23,162 nt of DNA. Origin: an uncultured Peptococcaceae bacterium. Its GTDB lineage: Bacteria; Bacillota; Peptococcia; Peptococcales; Peptococcaceae. The DNA is taken from NCBI GenBank assembly GCA_958451915.1, contig CAUDRX010000013.1, forward strand, positions 1 through 23,162, read 5' to 3'. The translations under genes were made by a program, and so were the position numbers. Below, in pieces: positions 1 through 7,339 of this stretch (positions are counted from its first letter, which is position 1; each line of letters opens with the position of its first letter). Below the pieces are notes generated by a model that was not told where the DNA came from, searched no databases, and saw nothing but the letters and a program-made list of their open reading frames with translations.

Positions 1-18
1 CAGCGTCCGAACGGCTTT

Positions 19-396
19 TTATTTCATCGCAGCAAAATCGGCTGCTTCACGGATCCACGCCATCAGTTCATCGTCAACATCCGCCGGCTCCGCAAGGATC
101 ACATGGTGGGTCCAGCGGTTCGGGTAAGGCTCCGTGGCCACGGCGATACGCGGTGAACACACCTCGTGTGCCAGACCAAATGTCACGACCAGATAGGGGT
201 CTGGGAGCTCCGCCTTCCTGCGCACCCTCAGGAAAGAGACGCAGGCGAACTGATGCTTGTTGTAAAACGAGATCTGCGTCTTCTGCACTTTGACACGCAC
301 CCCCGCGATCTCGCCCAGAAGGCGCGTCTCAAAAGCCTCATAGATCGGCAAATCCGCATCATGCTTTGCGAAAAAGAGCAGGGTATCTGCTTCCAT
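19..396 (-). CDS. DUF5655 domain protein
   Basis: A 125-residue soluble protein with no signal peptide or membrane segment. The central run around residues 35-60 (VKVQKTQISFYNKHQFACVS) and the following VVTFGL segment are what I recognise as the DUF5655 family, whose biochemical role is unknown to me. The start is ATG at 396, preceded by AAAGGATGG at a good distance. It lies 30 bases after the activase stop with no terminator between, so it is probably the third gene of the glycyl radical enzyme operon. Stop is TAA at 21-19. Whether it takes part in the GRE pathway or is only a passenger cannot be told from one genome. Family call fairly sure, function unknown. Confidence 0.8.
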   Translation of the reverse strand: MEADTLLFFAKHDADLPIYEAFETRLLGEIAGVRVKVQKTQISFYNKHQFACVSFLRVRRKAELPDPYLVVTFGLAHEVCSPRIAVATEPYPNRWTHHVILAEPADVDDELMAWIREAADFAAMK

Positions 397-426
397 TACG
401 ATCCATCCTTTCTCTTGCGAGGGCTT

Positions 427-1167
427 TTATTTATAACTCACCACGTCGATCCCGCGTGCACGTGCCATGGCACTCCAATGATCGAGCGCTTCCTGGCCCG
501 GTGTGTTAAAGCGCGGATCCGGCAGTGCCAGCCCAAGTTTTTCATATTTCGCCTCACCGTAACGGTGATAAGGCAGAAATTCCAGCTTTGCGCGCAGCTG
601 ATGGGTCTCGAAGAAGTCAAAGACCTGTGTCATCGTCGCATCATCAGCGTTCACCCCAACGATCGTCGGGATGCGCACGACCAGCGGCAGCCCTTCTGCG
701 CTGGCGCGGCAAATGTTCTTCAGGATCATCGCGTTGTCCACACCGGTAAAGCGCGCATGTGCTGCCGCATCGATGTGTTTGATATCGATAAAGACCGTAT
801 CCATCTTGCGCAGGACCGGTGCGACCATCTCATAATCGAAATAACCGCAGGTCTCAATGGCAAGGGAAAAACCTTCATCATAGAGTGCGTCCACCATCTC
901 TGTGAGAAAACCCAGCTGTGCCGTAGCCTCGCCGCCGGAGAAAGTGACGCCGCCGCCGCTGTGGCGGAAAAAGATCGCCTGATGCCGGAGCTCATCGAGA
1001 ATGTCCTCCGTCTCGGCCCAGTGTGTGAGAGCATTGCGGCGCGTCTGGCCTTCAGGATTGGCACACCAGGCACAGCGCAGCGGACAGCCTGCCATGAAAA
1101 CAATGGTGCGGATGCCTTCCCCATCATTGACTGAGAAATGCTGCAGCTGCATAATGTAACCACCCAT
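427..1167 (-). CDS. Glycyl radical enzyme activating protein (radical SAM)
   Basis: Radical-SAM activase that would use S-adenosylmethionine and a 4Fe-4S cluster to place the radical on the glycine of the adjacent GRE. Counting from ATG at 1167, Cys28, Cys32 and Cys35 form the CX3CX2C cluster site (GCPLRCAWC), preceded by NDGEGIRT and followed by the SGGE motif (GVTFSGGEAT) that binds SAM. I prefer ATG 1167 to the upstream GTG at 1176, because GAGGGGGTGAGG then sits as a proper ribosome binding site; the GTG would fall inside it. The protein is about 246 residues, the length of PFL-activase. The cysteine-rich ferredoxin-like insert common in activases of dehydratase and decarboxylase GREs is absent: the sequence runs from WCANPEG straight to the SGGE region. 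Starts 20 bases after the GRE stop, so co-transcribed. Confidence 0.92.
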   Translation of the reverse strand: MGGYIMQLQHFSVNDGEGIRTIVFMAGCPLRCAWCANPEGQTRRNALTHWAETEDILDELRHQAIFFRHSGGGVTFSGGEATAQLGFLTEMVDALYDEGFSLAIETCGYFDYEMVAPVLRKMDTVFIDIKHIDAAAHARFTGVDNAMILKNICRASAEGLPLVVRIPTIVGVNADDATMTQVFDFFETHQLRAKLEFLPYHRYGEAKYEKLGLALPDPRFNTPGQEALDHWSAMARARGIDVVSYK

Positions 1168-1187
1168 GTGCCTCACCCCCTCTGTGC

Positions 1188-3557
1188 TCAGAAACTGGCA
1201 TGCTCGGTGCGGGCAATGATCGCATCCTGCATGGACCTGGAAAGATTGACGAACTGGGTCGAATACCCTGCAACGCGCACAAGCAGGTCTTTGTAATTTT
1301 CCGGATGGCGCTGTGCATCGCGCAGAACCTCGGAAGAGATGCAGTTGAACTGCACATGGAAGGCACCAAGAGAAAATAACGTCTGGATCATCGCGCCAAG
1401 ATTGGCCTGACCGCGCTTGCTCGCCACAAGGTTGTGGTCAAGACGCAGGTTCAGGAGCGTGCCGCCGCTGTGGATCTCCTGGTTGAGCTTGGCCGCTGAG
1501 CGCATCGCCGCCAATGGCGTCGAGGTGTCAGTGCCGACAAATGGCGAGACCCCTTCGCTGGAAGGTTCACCGTTCTTGCGTCCGCAAGGCGTAGCGCCGA
1601 GCACACGCCCCATCGGAATGTAGTTGGAGATGCCCATAAAGGCAGTATTGAACGGTGAGCCGAAAATGTCTTTGTACTGATGGATCTCATGATAATAATG
1701 GTTGGCGATCTCGATGGCGATGTCATCGACATAGCGGTCATCGTTGCCGTATTTCGGGCAGGCTTTTGCTTTTTCCCGCAACTCTTCGTAGCCTTCCCAA
1801 TTGGCCTGAAGGGCTTGAGCAAGCGTCGCCATGTCGCAGACCTTGTCTTCGAAGACAAGTTTCTTCACAGCTGCCAGGGAATTGGCGACGACAGCCAGGC
1901 CAATGCCAGTGATGACCGGACCAACATTGTATTTTGCCCCGCCCTGCGAGAGGTCCCTGCCGCTCTCCATGCAATGCTCGATGCAGGAGGAGAGGAATGG
2001 GCGCGGCACCATTTCCCTGTGCAGGCGCTGCGCTTCAATGGTAAGGATGATGGAATGACGGCAAAGGTTGTCAAACTGCTTATAGAACGCCGATTTGACC
2101 GCTTCAAAGCTCGTCATCTCACTGGCTGGGCGCTCGTCGAGGCCCATCTTCTCACCGGTCATCAGCGAGCGTCCTTCGTTGAGGGCATATTCCAGCGCTG
2201 AGCCAAAGTTCATATTGACAGCGGCCGTCCATTCACCGGTCTTGCGGAAATGCGGCACAACGCAGCCGCAGTTGTTCCAGTCGCGGGCATCGTCCGGCTC
2301 ATAGCCCGCATTCAGGAGCATCTGATAGCCCACAGCGTCGCTGTGGATAGCCGGAAAACCTGTGCCCTGCGCAACAAGATGGCAGACGGCATCGATGAAT
2401 TCCTTCGGACAGTCGGCCTGTACACGCACAGAAAGCCCTGGCTGATGGGTCTTGACTTCTTCGGTGGCTTTGAGTGCCATATAGGTGATCGGATTGGTGC
2501 CATCAGATCCGTCACGCTTCTTGCCGCCGACGGTGAGGTTCTGGAATTGATTGTAGCCAGCGAAATAATCGGCAGTATTGGATGAGATCGTCCAGACCCA
2601 CTCAGAATACTTGAGCCAAAGGGCTTCGATGAGTTCCTGAGCCTGATCCGGTGTGATCGCGCCCCTGGCAAGATCGGCTTCGTAATAAGGGTCCATGTAC
2701 TGGTCGAAGCGGCCGGGGTTCAGCGAGAGCGGGTTCTCGGAGAGAATGCCGCCGATCTGTACGAACCAGATGAACTGCAGCGCTTCATAAAAAGACTGCG
2801 GCGGATGTTCCGGCACACGACGGCAATTGGCGGCGATCTGACGCAGCTCGGCTGCACGCGCTGGATCCGGCTCTGTGATCGCCATGCGTTCAGCCGCATC
2901 GGCATAGCGATTGGCGTAGCGGATGATGCCGCGGGACGTCCAGAGCGTAGATTCATAGAAATCGCGTTTCTCTTCGTCGTCAGGATCAGTCATATCAAGG
3001 GCGGCAATGTGTTCCTCCGCTTCGCGGATAAGCCCGCCAAACCCTTTCTTAAAGAGCACATCCTGATAATCCGGCGTGATCTCGCCAACCGCCTGACGCC
3101 ATTTTGAATCGTTGTCGAGCACGCCGGTGTCCACTCCGATGTGCCTGGTCTCTTCCGGCACGCGCGCCAGGAAAGCTTCCTCGAGAGATTTGTCCTTCCA
3201 GTACGGGAAGATCTGTTCACGCATGAATGCCCGCTGTTCATCGGTCATCTCATACGGATCCTGCGGACGGTCGGAAAAGGTATCCATCTCTTTATCGACC
3301 CAGAGCCAGGAAAATTCCGGCGTCAGGATGCCGCACTTACGATGTTCGCCGACAGCACCGACGATGAGCTCTCCTTCAAAGATGTGCACCGTCAGTTTGT
3401 CACAGCAGTCATAAAACGCCCGGGCGCGCCGGATGCACACAGGCAGGCCTTCCGTTTGTTTATGGGATTCGGTCCACAGCCAGGCCCGCTCCGTGGAGAT
3501 CGCAGGCTTGGCGTTGACATAGTTCTGGCGGATCTTCTCGATACGTTCCGTCACCAT
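1188..3557 (-). CDS. Glycyl radical enzyme, PFL2-like, substrate unknown
   Basis: A 789-residue oxygen-sensitive radical enzyme of the pyruvate formate-lyase/dehydratase superfamily, cytosolic. The C-terminal glycyl loop RVAGYSTQF carries Gly764. The active-site thiyl loop is NNCGCVVPHF, with Cys432 as the catalytic cysteine by alignment to the usual GCVEP motif and an extra Cys430. At 434 there is Val where diol dehydratases, hydroxyproline dehydratase and choline lyase have a catalytic Glu. In the VGEITPDY segment Glu159 stands where dehydratases have His (GHxxPDY). The NPGRFDQY (residues 280-287) and FQNLTVGG (338-345) motifs are normal. It is therefore probably neither a classical dehydratase nor PFL, which has Cys-Cys. 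Start ATG 3557 has AGAGGTG upstream. First gene of the GRE-activase-DUF5655 operon; no transporter or shell protein adjoins it. Confidence 0.93.
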   Translation of the reverse strand: MVTERIEKIRQNYVNAKPAISTERAWLWTESHKQTEGLPVCIRRARAFYDCCDKLTVHIFEGELIVGAVGEHRKCGILTPEFSWLWVDKEMDTFSDRPQDPYEMTDEQRAFMREQIFPYWKDKSLEEAFLARVPEETRHIGVDTGVLDNDSKWRQAVGEITPDYQDVLFKKGFGGLIREAEEHIAALDMTDPDDEEKRDFYESTLWTSRGIIRYANRYADAAERMAITEPDPARAAELRQIAANCRRVPEHPPQSFYEALQFIWFVQIGGILSENPLSLNPGRFDQYMDPYYEADLARGAITPDQAQELIEALWLKYSEWVWTISSNTADYFAGYNQFQNLTVGGKKRDGSDGTNPITYMALKATEEVKTHQPGLSVRVQADCPKEFIDAVCHLVAQGTGFPAIHSDAVGYQMLLNAGYEPDDARDWNNCGCVVPHFRKTGEWTAAVNMNFGSALEYALNEGRSLMTGEKMGLDERPASEMTSFEAVKSAFYKQFDNLCRHSIILTIEAQRLHREMVPRPFLSSCIEHCMESGRDLSQGGAKYNVGPVITGIGLAVVANSLAAVKKLVFEDKVCDMATLAQALQANWEGYEELREKAKACPKYGNDDRYVDDIAIEIANHYYHEIHQYKDIFGSPFNTAFMGISNYIPMGRVLGATPCGRKNGEPSSEGVSPFVGTDTSTPLAAMRSAAKLNQEIHSGGTLLNLRLDHNLVASKRGQANLGAMIQTLFSLGAFHVQFNCISSEVLRDAQRHPENYKDLLVRVAGYSTQFVNLSRSMQDAIIARTEHASF

Positions 3558-3629
3558 GAAACAACACCTCTTTCATTTCTATACTATAACAGTTCTCAAA
3601 CCCATGATATCTGTATCAATCTATTGTAA

Positions 3630-3658
3630 AACATACCATAAAGTTTGCATCCTGTCAA
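3630..3658 (-). promoter_or_regulatory. Promoter of the GRE operon
   Basis: On the minus strand TTGACA (3658-3653), a 17-base spacer and TATGTT (3635-3630) make a sigma-A-type promoter. It lies directly after the terminator of the upstream lipoprotein gene and about 75 bases before the GRE start codon, so the GRE operon has its own transcription start. Confidence 0.6.
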
Positions 3659-3659
3659 T

Positions 3660-3694
3660 AAAAAACGAGGCCTGAACCATTGTTCAAGCCTCGT
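3660..3694 (-). terminator. Terminator of the lipoprotein gene
   Basis: A 13-base-pair stem (3665-3677 with 3682-3694, one G-T pair), a four-base loop and six U in the minus-strand transcript. It sits 22 bases after the lipoprotein stop codon and just ahead of the GRE promoter. The plus-strand reading has no U-tract. Confidence 0.88.
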
Positions 3695-3716
3695 CATCAT
3701 ACATCTGTCCGCTGCC

Positions 3717-4871
3717 TCAGCTTTCCTGGAAAACGCGCACTTCGTAGGAATCGTAATCGCTGAAGCCACTGTTATCAGCAACACTGAAGTCGGCACTCTG
3801 GCCGGCAGCGATGCTGCCGATGCTGGTCGTTACCCCACCAACAGCCTTGCCGTCCTTGGAATAAACGATGCTCACTGCAACGCCGTTCAGATCCGTCTCA
3901 GCACGGTTGGTCACTTTACCCGAGAAGGAAGTCTTGCCGTCGGCACGTTCTTCTGCAGTGTCGCTGACCTTGAGATCCTTGGTAGAATGGATCCCTGAGC
4001 CTTCGTAAGCAGTGAAAGCATAGTCGGTGTTCTTCGCCGTGATCTCTACTTCTGCCGGCTCACCCTGTGGGCAACTGATGGAATCGCCGATCTCCAGGCG
4101 GTCACCCGGTGCAATGCCGGCCAGGGTCTTGTGCTGTTTGGTCAGGAGCTTGCCGCTGGCATCACGCACTGTGATCTCGATCACTGGATCAGTGATGGCA
4201 TTGTATTCATTTGGATTGGTCAGCTGGACCGCGTAATAGACCAGGGACTTGCCGCCGCCAAGGAACTGCACTGCGTAACCACTCTCCTGCAGATTGACAT
4301 CCTCGACCTCTTCATCGGCAGCTGCCTGGGCATTGTCCGCGGAAGCTTCTGCAGCAGCCTCAGCTTCGGCCGCAGCCTTTTCTTCTTCAGTCGGTTCCGG
4401 CACCTCAAAAGCCAGATAGGTAAAATCACTCTCTGCCGGGACCAGAGGCACTTCATAGCTGGTCTCGGACGCTTCCAGTGTGAGCACGCCGTCCTGATAG
4501 GTGAAAGTGCGCGTCTCATCGACAGATGCATAGGCAGATGTCTGCATGATCGCGTCATCACGCTCAGACTCCCAGGTGTATGGCTCCGTCATGTCCTTTG
4601 GCGCCTCATAAGTCCCAGCCCAATACACAGAACCATTCTGGTCGTAGCTGGAGACCCAGTGCAGCTCGATCAGATCCCCTTTGATGAAGCCTGCCAGGTG
4701 GTAATCGTCGCCACCATTCTGCTGTTCCCAGCTGCCGACAAGGTCCAGCGCCTGTGGCGCTGATTCTTTTTCTGCAGACGCGCTGGTGGTGTCGCTGCCC
4801 TGACCGCAGCCTGCAGCCAGGAACATCACAGCGGCGAGTGCCAGTGCGATGCATTTCTTTCGTAAATTCAT
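3717..4871 (-). CDS. Secreted lipoprotein, FxLYD-like C-terminal domain
   Basis: A 384-residue lipoprotein of unknown function. The signal peptide MNLRKKCIALALAAVMFLAA ends in the lipobox LAAGC, giving a lipidated Cys22. The mature part begins with a Ser/Glu/Ala-rich linker, then a region with VGSWEQQ and many aromatic residues resembling extracellular beta-rich lipocalin-like domains, then a low-complexity Glu/Ala stretch (about residues 180-205). Two C-terminal beta domains follow; the last (around VSIVYSKDGKAVGG to YEVRVFQES) looks like FxLYD. The ATG at 4871 is chosen because AGGGAGAG lies seven bases upstream and because it begins exactly at the signal peptide; a start 16 codons earlier would spoil it. 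It is a single-gene unit closed by its own terminator. Confidence 0.85.
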   Translation of the reverse strand: MNLRKKCIALALAAVMFLAAGCGQGSDTTSASAEKESAPQALDLVGSWEQQNGGDDYHLAGFIKGDLIELHWVSSYDQNGSVYWAGTYEAPKDMTEPYTWESERDDAIMQTSAYASVDETRTFTYQDGVLTLEASETSYEVPLVPAESDFTYLAFEVPEPTEEEKAAAEAEAAAEASADNAQAAADEEVEDVNLQESGYAVQFLGGGKSLVYYAVQLTNPNEYNAITDPVIEITVRDASGKLLTKQHKTLAGIAPGDRLEIGDSISCPQGEPAEVEITAKNTDYAFTAYEGSGIHSTKDLKVSDTAEERADGKTSFSGKVTNRAETDLNGVAVSIVYSKDGKAVGGVTTSIGSIAAGQSADFSVADNSGFSDYDSYEVRVFQES

Positions 4872-4891
4872 GATCTTTCTCTCCCTGTAGA

Positions 4892-4916
4892 CCCATGCCG
4901 CACAACGCCGCATGGG
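4892..4916. promoter_or_regulatory. Inverted repeat in the lipoprotein leader
   Basis: CCCATGC (4892-4898) and GCATGGG (4910-4916) with inner GC/GC pairs and one mismatch, centred on ACAAC. It lies just upstream of the ribosome binding site of the lipoprotein gene, so it could be an operator or a 5' mRNA hairpin. No U-tract follows, so it is not a terminator. Confidence 0.4.
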
Positions 4917-5027
4917 CATGATCTGTATAAATGTAAATGATTACAGATTAATTACACCACATCACGCAGACGAATGCAATTGTATTTTCTCCAGTCCTGT
5001 CTTTTCTTTTTCGTTCTGTACACAGGC

Positions 5028-5537
5028 TCACTCTAAAAGGATCCCCATCTCTGCCAGAGACGCGCGTACCCGCTCGGCCGCATCCGCATCCGGGCAGCGA
5101 ATGGTATGGAGATGGATGCCATCGGTCAGACTGGAGATCGGCTGGGCCTCTTCCTGCTGAGAGCGTTCGACAAAGGTTGCCACTTCATAACGGCTGGAAA
5201 GGTTGAGAGCACCAACGAGCTGACCATAGATGGGATGGGAGACGATCACATCGACAACAGTGCAGCCCTGATCAACGATGGCGTTCAATTCCGCCTGCAT
5301 CCCGGCCGCTTCATGGCGGCAGGCGATCTGACAGACAATGCCCTGGAGTTCACGCGCGATCAGGTATCCGTGTGGTGTCGCCATGATCTCTTCCCCTGCG
5401 GCACGCAGGAGTGCGATGTCGCCAACGATGATCTGCCGGCTCACAGAGAATTCTTCCGCCAGGCGGGAGGCGCTCACGGCCTGCTCTGCCGCGCGCAGCC
5501 GCGTCAGGATCGCCTGACGGCGTTCTTTTGCGTTCAT
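5028..5537 (-). CDS. niaR: NiaR-type transcriptional repressor (HTH + 3H domain)
   Basis: A 169-residue repressor of NAD-biosynthesis and niacin-uptake genes, which in this family responds to nicotinic acid. Residues 5-60 form an HTH_11 winged helix (SRLAEEFSVSRQIIVGDIALLR). Residues about 65-169 are the 3H domain with His75, Glu83, His142 and His144. Their spacing matches the metal ligands I recall for the Thermotoga homologue TM1602. The ATG at 5537 is chosen over one 30 codons upstream because GAGGTGAA sits just before it and because the upstream extension runs over the promoter. No NAD gene is in the window, so targets lie elsewhere or include the PTS-IIC-like gene at 7.3 kb. Divergent from the permease at 5679. 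No clear terminator seen downstream. Confidence 0.9.
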   Translation of the reverse strand: MNAKERRQAILTRLRAAEQAVSASRLAEEFSVSRQIIVGDIALLRAAGEEIMATPHGYLIARELQGIVCQIACRHEAAGMQAELNAIVDQGCTVVDVIVSHPIYGQLVGALNLSSRYEVATFVERSQQEEAQPISSLTDGIHLHTIRCPDADAAERVRASLAEMGILLE

Positions 5538-5561
5538 ACGCTTCACCTCTTTCATACAGCT

Positions 5562-5590
5562 ATTATAGCGGCACACCCATGCCGCCGCAA
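5562..5590 (-). promoter_or_regulatory. niaR promoter
   Basis: Minus strand: TTGCGG (5590-5585), 17-base spacer, TATAAT (5567-5562), about 25 bases ahead of the niaR start codon. The -10 box is perfect. Confidence 0.7.
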
Positions 5591-5613
5591 GGGCAGGAAA
5601 TCGCCTGCAAACG

Positions 5614-5642
5614 TTGCCTGGGGGCACCGCTGGCGCTATAAT
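5614..5642 (+). promoter_or_regulatory. Promoter of the ArsB/CitM-type permease
   Basis: TTGCCT (5614-5619), 17-base spacer, TATAAT (5637-5642), 36 bases before the permease start. It is arranged back to back with the niaR promoter in a 141-base intergenic region. Confidence 0.7.
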
Positions 5643-5678
5643 GAGTGGGTGTATGATCTCCTAAGAAAGGAACTTTCA

Positions 5679-6800
5679 ATGAAAACCCTTCTCCGCTTTC
5701 TCAAACAAGAGACCGTTCTCTGTGTCGCTTTTGTGCTGGCGCTCCTCTCGATGATCGTCGTGCACCCGGATGCGCACTATCTCAGCTATCCGGACTACCG
5801 CACACTGGCGCTGCTCTTTTCTCTGATGATCATCGTCTCCGGGCTGCAGCACCTCGGTGCCTTCGATATCCTGGGCCATACCCTCATCCGCAAGGCAGCG
5901 AGCCTGCGGATGCTGGACGCAGTGATGATCCTGCTCTGCTTCTTCTCGAGCATGGTCATCACAAACGATGTTGCCCTCATTACCTTCGTGCCTTTCACGC
6001 TCCTGATCTTCCGCATGATCGATCGTGAAGCCCGCGTGCTCAAGCTCATCGTTCTCGAGACCATCGCTGCCAACCTTGGCAGCATGGCAACACCGATCGG
6101 CAACCCACAGAACCTCTACCTCTACTCTATCTCTGGCATGTCCTTTGCAGATTTTGCCTGGGCCATCTGGCCCTACACGGCACTGGCGCTGGTGCTGCTC
6201 ATCGCATCGGTGCGCACGGTGCGTGAGGAACACCTGGCGCGCCGTCTGCCGCTCATGGATGAGACCACAGCGCTGCGCGTGCTCCTTTGGCGTATGACGC
6301 CCTACCTCGTTCTCCTTGCACTCTGCCTGCTCGTCGTCTTTCGCCTGCTGCCCTACGGACCTGTGCTCGTGATCGTGGCGCTGGCGGTCTTTTTTCTCGA
6401 CCGCCGCCTTTACCGTCAGGTCGATTACGGATTACTCGCGACCTTTCTCTGCTTTTTTATCTTCATCGGCAATGTCAAACGCATTCCTGCCGTGAGTGCG
6501 CTCCTCGTCACCCTTATGAACGGACGCGAGCTCGCCTCGGGCATCCTCGCCAGCCAGATCATCAGCAACGTGCCGGCAGCGATCCTTCTCTCCGGCTTCA
6601 CGCAGGATTTTCAGACCCTGCTCACCGCTGTCAACCTTGGCGGCCTCGGTACCCTCATCGCATCACTGGCGAGCCTCATCTCTTTCAAATTTTACAGCAA
6701 AGCTTACCCGGAGCAGAAAGGTGCCTTCCTCAAAGTCTTCACTTTCTGGAACCTCAGCTTTCTCGCTGCCCTCCTGCTCCTGGCGATGGTCCTGCCATAA
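5679..6800 (+). CDS. ArsB/CitM-type ion transporter
   Basis: A 373-residue polytopic inner-membrane permease of the ion-transporter superfamily that contains ArsB, NhaD and CitM/SLC13 proteins. About ten hydrophobic segments are visible. The TNDVALITFVP motif (95-105), the TPIGNPQN motif (138-145) and the C-terminal ISNVPAAILLS repeat motif are the paired substrate and cation-binding hairpins of this fold. The substrate is unclear: a dicarboxylate, an anion or sodium are possible, and no arsenic gene is nearby. The ATG at 5679 follows AAGAAAGG; the open frame continues upstream but crosses the promoter, so that extension is not coding. It is transcribed divergently from niaR, which raises but does not prove niacin-linked control. 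Confidence 0.85.
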   Translation: MKTLLRFLKQETVLCVAFVLALLSMIVVHPDAHYLSYPDYRTLALLFSLMIIVSGLQHLGAFDILGHTLIRKAASLRMLDAVMILLCFFSSMVITNDVALITFVPFTLLIFRMIDREARVLKLIVLETIAANLGSMATPIGNPQNLYLYSISGMSFADFAWAIWPYTALALVLLIASVRTVREEHLARRLPLMDETTALRVLLWRMTPYLVLLALCLLVVFRLLPYGPVLVIVALAVFFLDRRLYRQVDYGLLATFLCFFIFIGNVKRIPAVSALLVTLMNGRELASGILASQIISNVPAAILLSGFTQDFQTLLTAVNLGGLGTLIASLASLISFKFYSKAYPEQKGAFLKVFTFWNLSFLAALLLLAMVLP

Positions 6801-6834
6801 GAGACCCGCTTATCTATCAACGTCCCACCCATGC

Positions 6835-6840
6835 TATAAT
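6835..6840 (+). promoter_or_regulatory. -10 box of the zinc-ribbon membrane protein gene
   Basis: A TATAAT hexamer lies 33 bases before the start codon at 6874. No convincing -35 box was found at the normal distance, so only the -10 element is called. Confidence 0.45.
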
Positions 6841-6873
6841 GATCATAACGATCAAACAAAGGAGTTGACGATC

Positions 6874-7215
6874 ATGACCACCCGTTCTGTCACACCGCGC
6901 ACACGCACCCTTGGCACCCTCTGCGCAGGCGGTGCTCTGCTCGATGTCCTCTTTTACGGCACGCTTGCCCTCGGCAGGCGACGTCAGATCTGGCGCCCCT
7001 TCCTCATAAGCGTTCTGATCCTGCCAGTCGGTATCCTTGCTCTCGTTCGCTATTATTATGGACGTGTCTCCTACGTCTGCCCCGACTGCGACGCAGTCTT
7101 CCGCCCTGCTTTCAGGGAATTCTTCTTCGCCCCTCATACGCCGCGCACACGCACCCTCACCTGCAGCCGCTGCGGCCAGCGCAATGCCTGCCTGGAGATC
7201 TTCGAAGAAGGCTGA
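6874..7215 (+). CDS. Small membrane protein with C-terminal zinc ribbon
   Basis: A 113-residue protein not recognised as a named family. The N-terminal half has two hydrophobic segments (about residues 13-33 and 42-60, the second ending VRYYYG). The C-terminal half carries two CXXC knuckles, CPDC and CSRC, spaced by about 27 residues, which is a typical zinc ribbon on the cytoplasmic face. The ATG at 6874 is set by AAAGGAG nine bases upstream; the frame is open further back but overlaps the permease end. Own -10 box and own terminator suggest a monocistronic unit. Function unknown. Such ribbons often mediate protein or nucleic-acid contacts, but nothing here shows which. Confidence 0.7.
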   Translation: MTTRSVTPRTRTLGTLCAGGALLDVLFYGTLALGRRRQIWRPFLISVLILPVGILALVRYYYGRVSYVCPDCDAVFRPAFREFFFAPHTPRTRTLTCSRCGQRNACLEIFEEG

Positions 7216-7227
7216 TCTTTCATTTCT

Positions 7228-7251
7228 ACACGGCTTTGGCCGTGTTTTTTT
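7228..7251 (+). terminator. Terminator after the zinc-ribbon gene
   Basis: ACACGGC (7228-7234), loop TTTG, GCCGTGT (7239-7245) and a run of seven T including the last stem base. It lies directly before the next promoter. Confidence 0.9.
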
Positions 7252-7252
7252 G

Positions 7253-7281
7253 TTGACAAAAGACGCGCACACGGCTACAAT
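7253..7281 (+). promoter_or_regulatory. Strong promoter of the PTS-IIC-like gene
   Basis: Consensus TTGACA (7253-7258), 17-base spacer, TACAAT (7276-7281). Its -35 box begins right after the T-tract of the preceding terminator. Confidence 0.8.
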
Positions 7282-7292
7282 TTGTTTATTGC

Positions 7293-7310
7293 CATCTGTC
7301 TTGACACCTG
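7293..7310. promoter_or_regulatory. Operator-like palindrome after the promoter
   Basis: CATCTGTCTTGACACCTG is an 18-base imperfect palindrome: the core TGTC-TT-GACA is perfect and the outer CA/TG also pair, with two mismatched positions per half. It starts 12 bases after the -10 box, so a bound repressor would block transcription. NiaR is one candidate because it is encoded 1.8 kb upstream, but I could not compare it with the NiaR motif. Confidence 0.4.
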
Positions 7311-7339
7311 ACAAATGAACGATAAGGGAGATGTACTTT

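Noticed and set aside
1..25. CCGAACGG followed by a T-tract at the very left edge, like the end of a plus-strand terminator
   Set aside because: Most of the stem would lie outside the window, so it cannot be confirmed.
166..1134. 322-codon plus-strand open frame
   Set aside because: Antisense to the activase and DUF5655 genes, with no family motif.
5106..5678. Upstream extension of the ArsB/CitM-type permease
   Set aside because: The frame is open, but it runs over the niaR gene and both promoters. The ATG at 5679 has a ribosome binding site and begins the family sequence.
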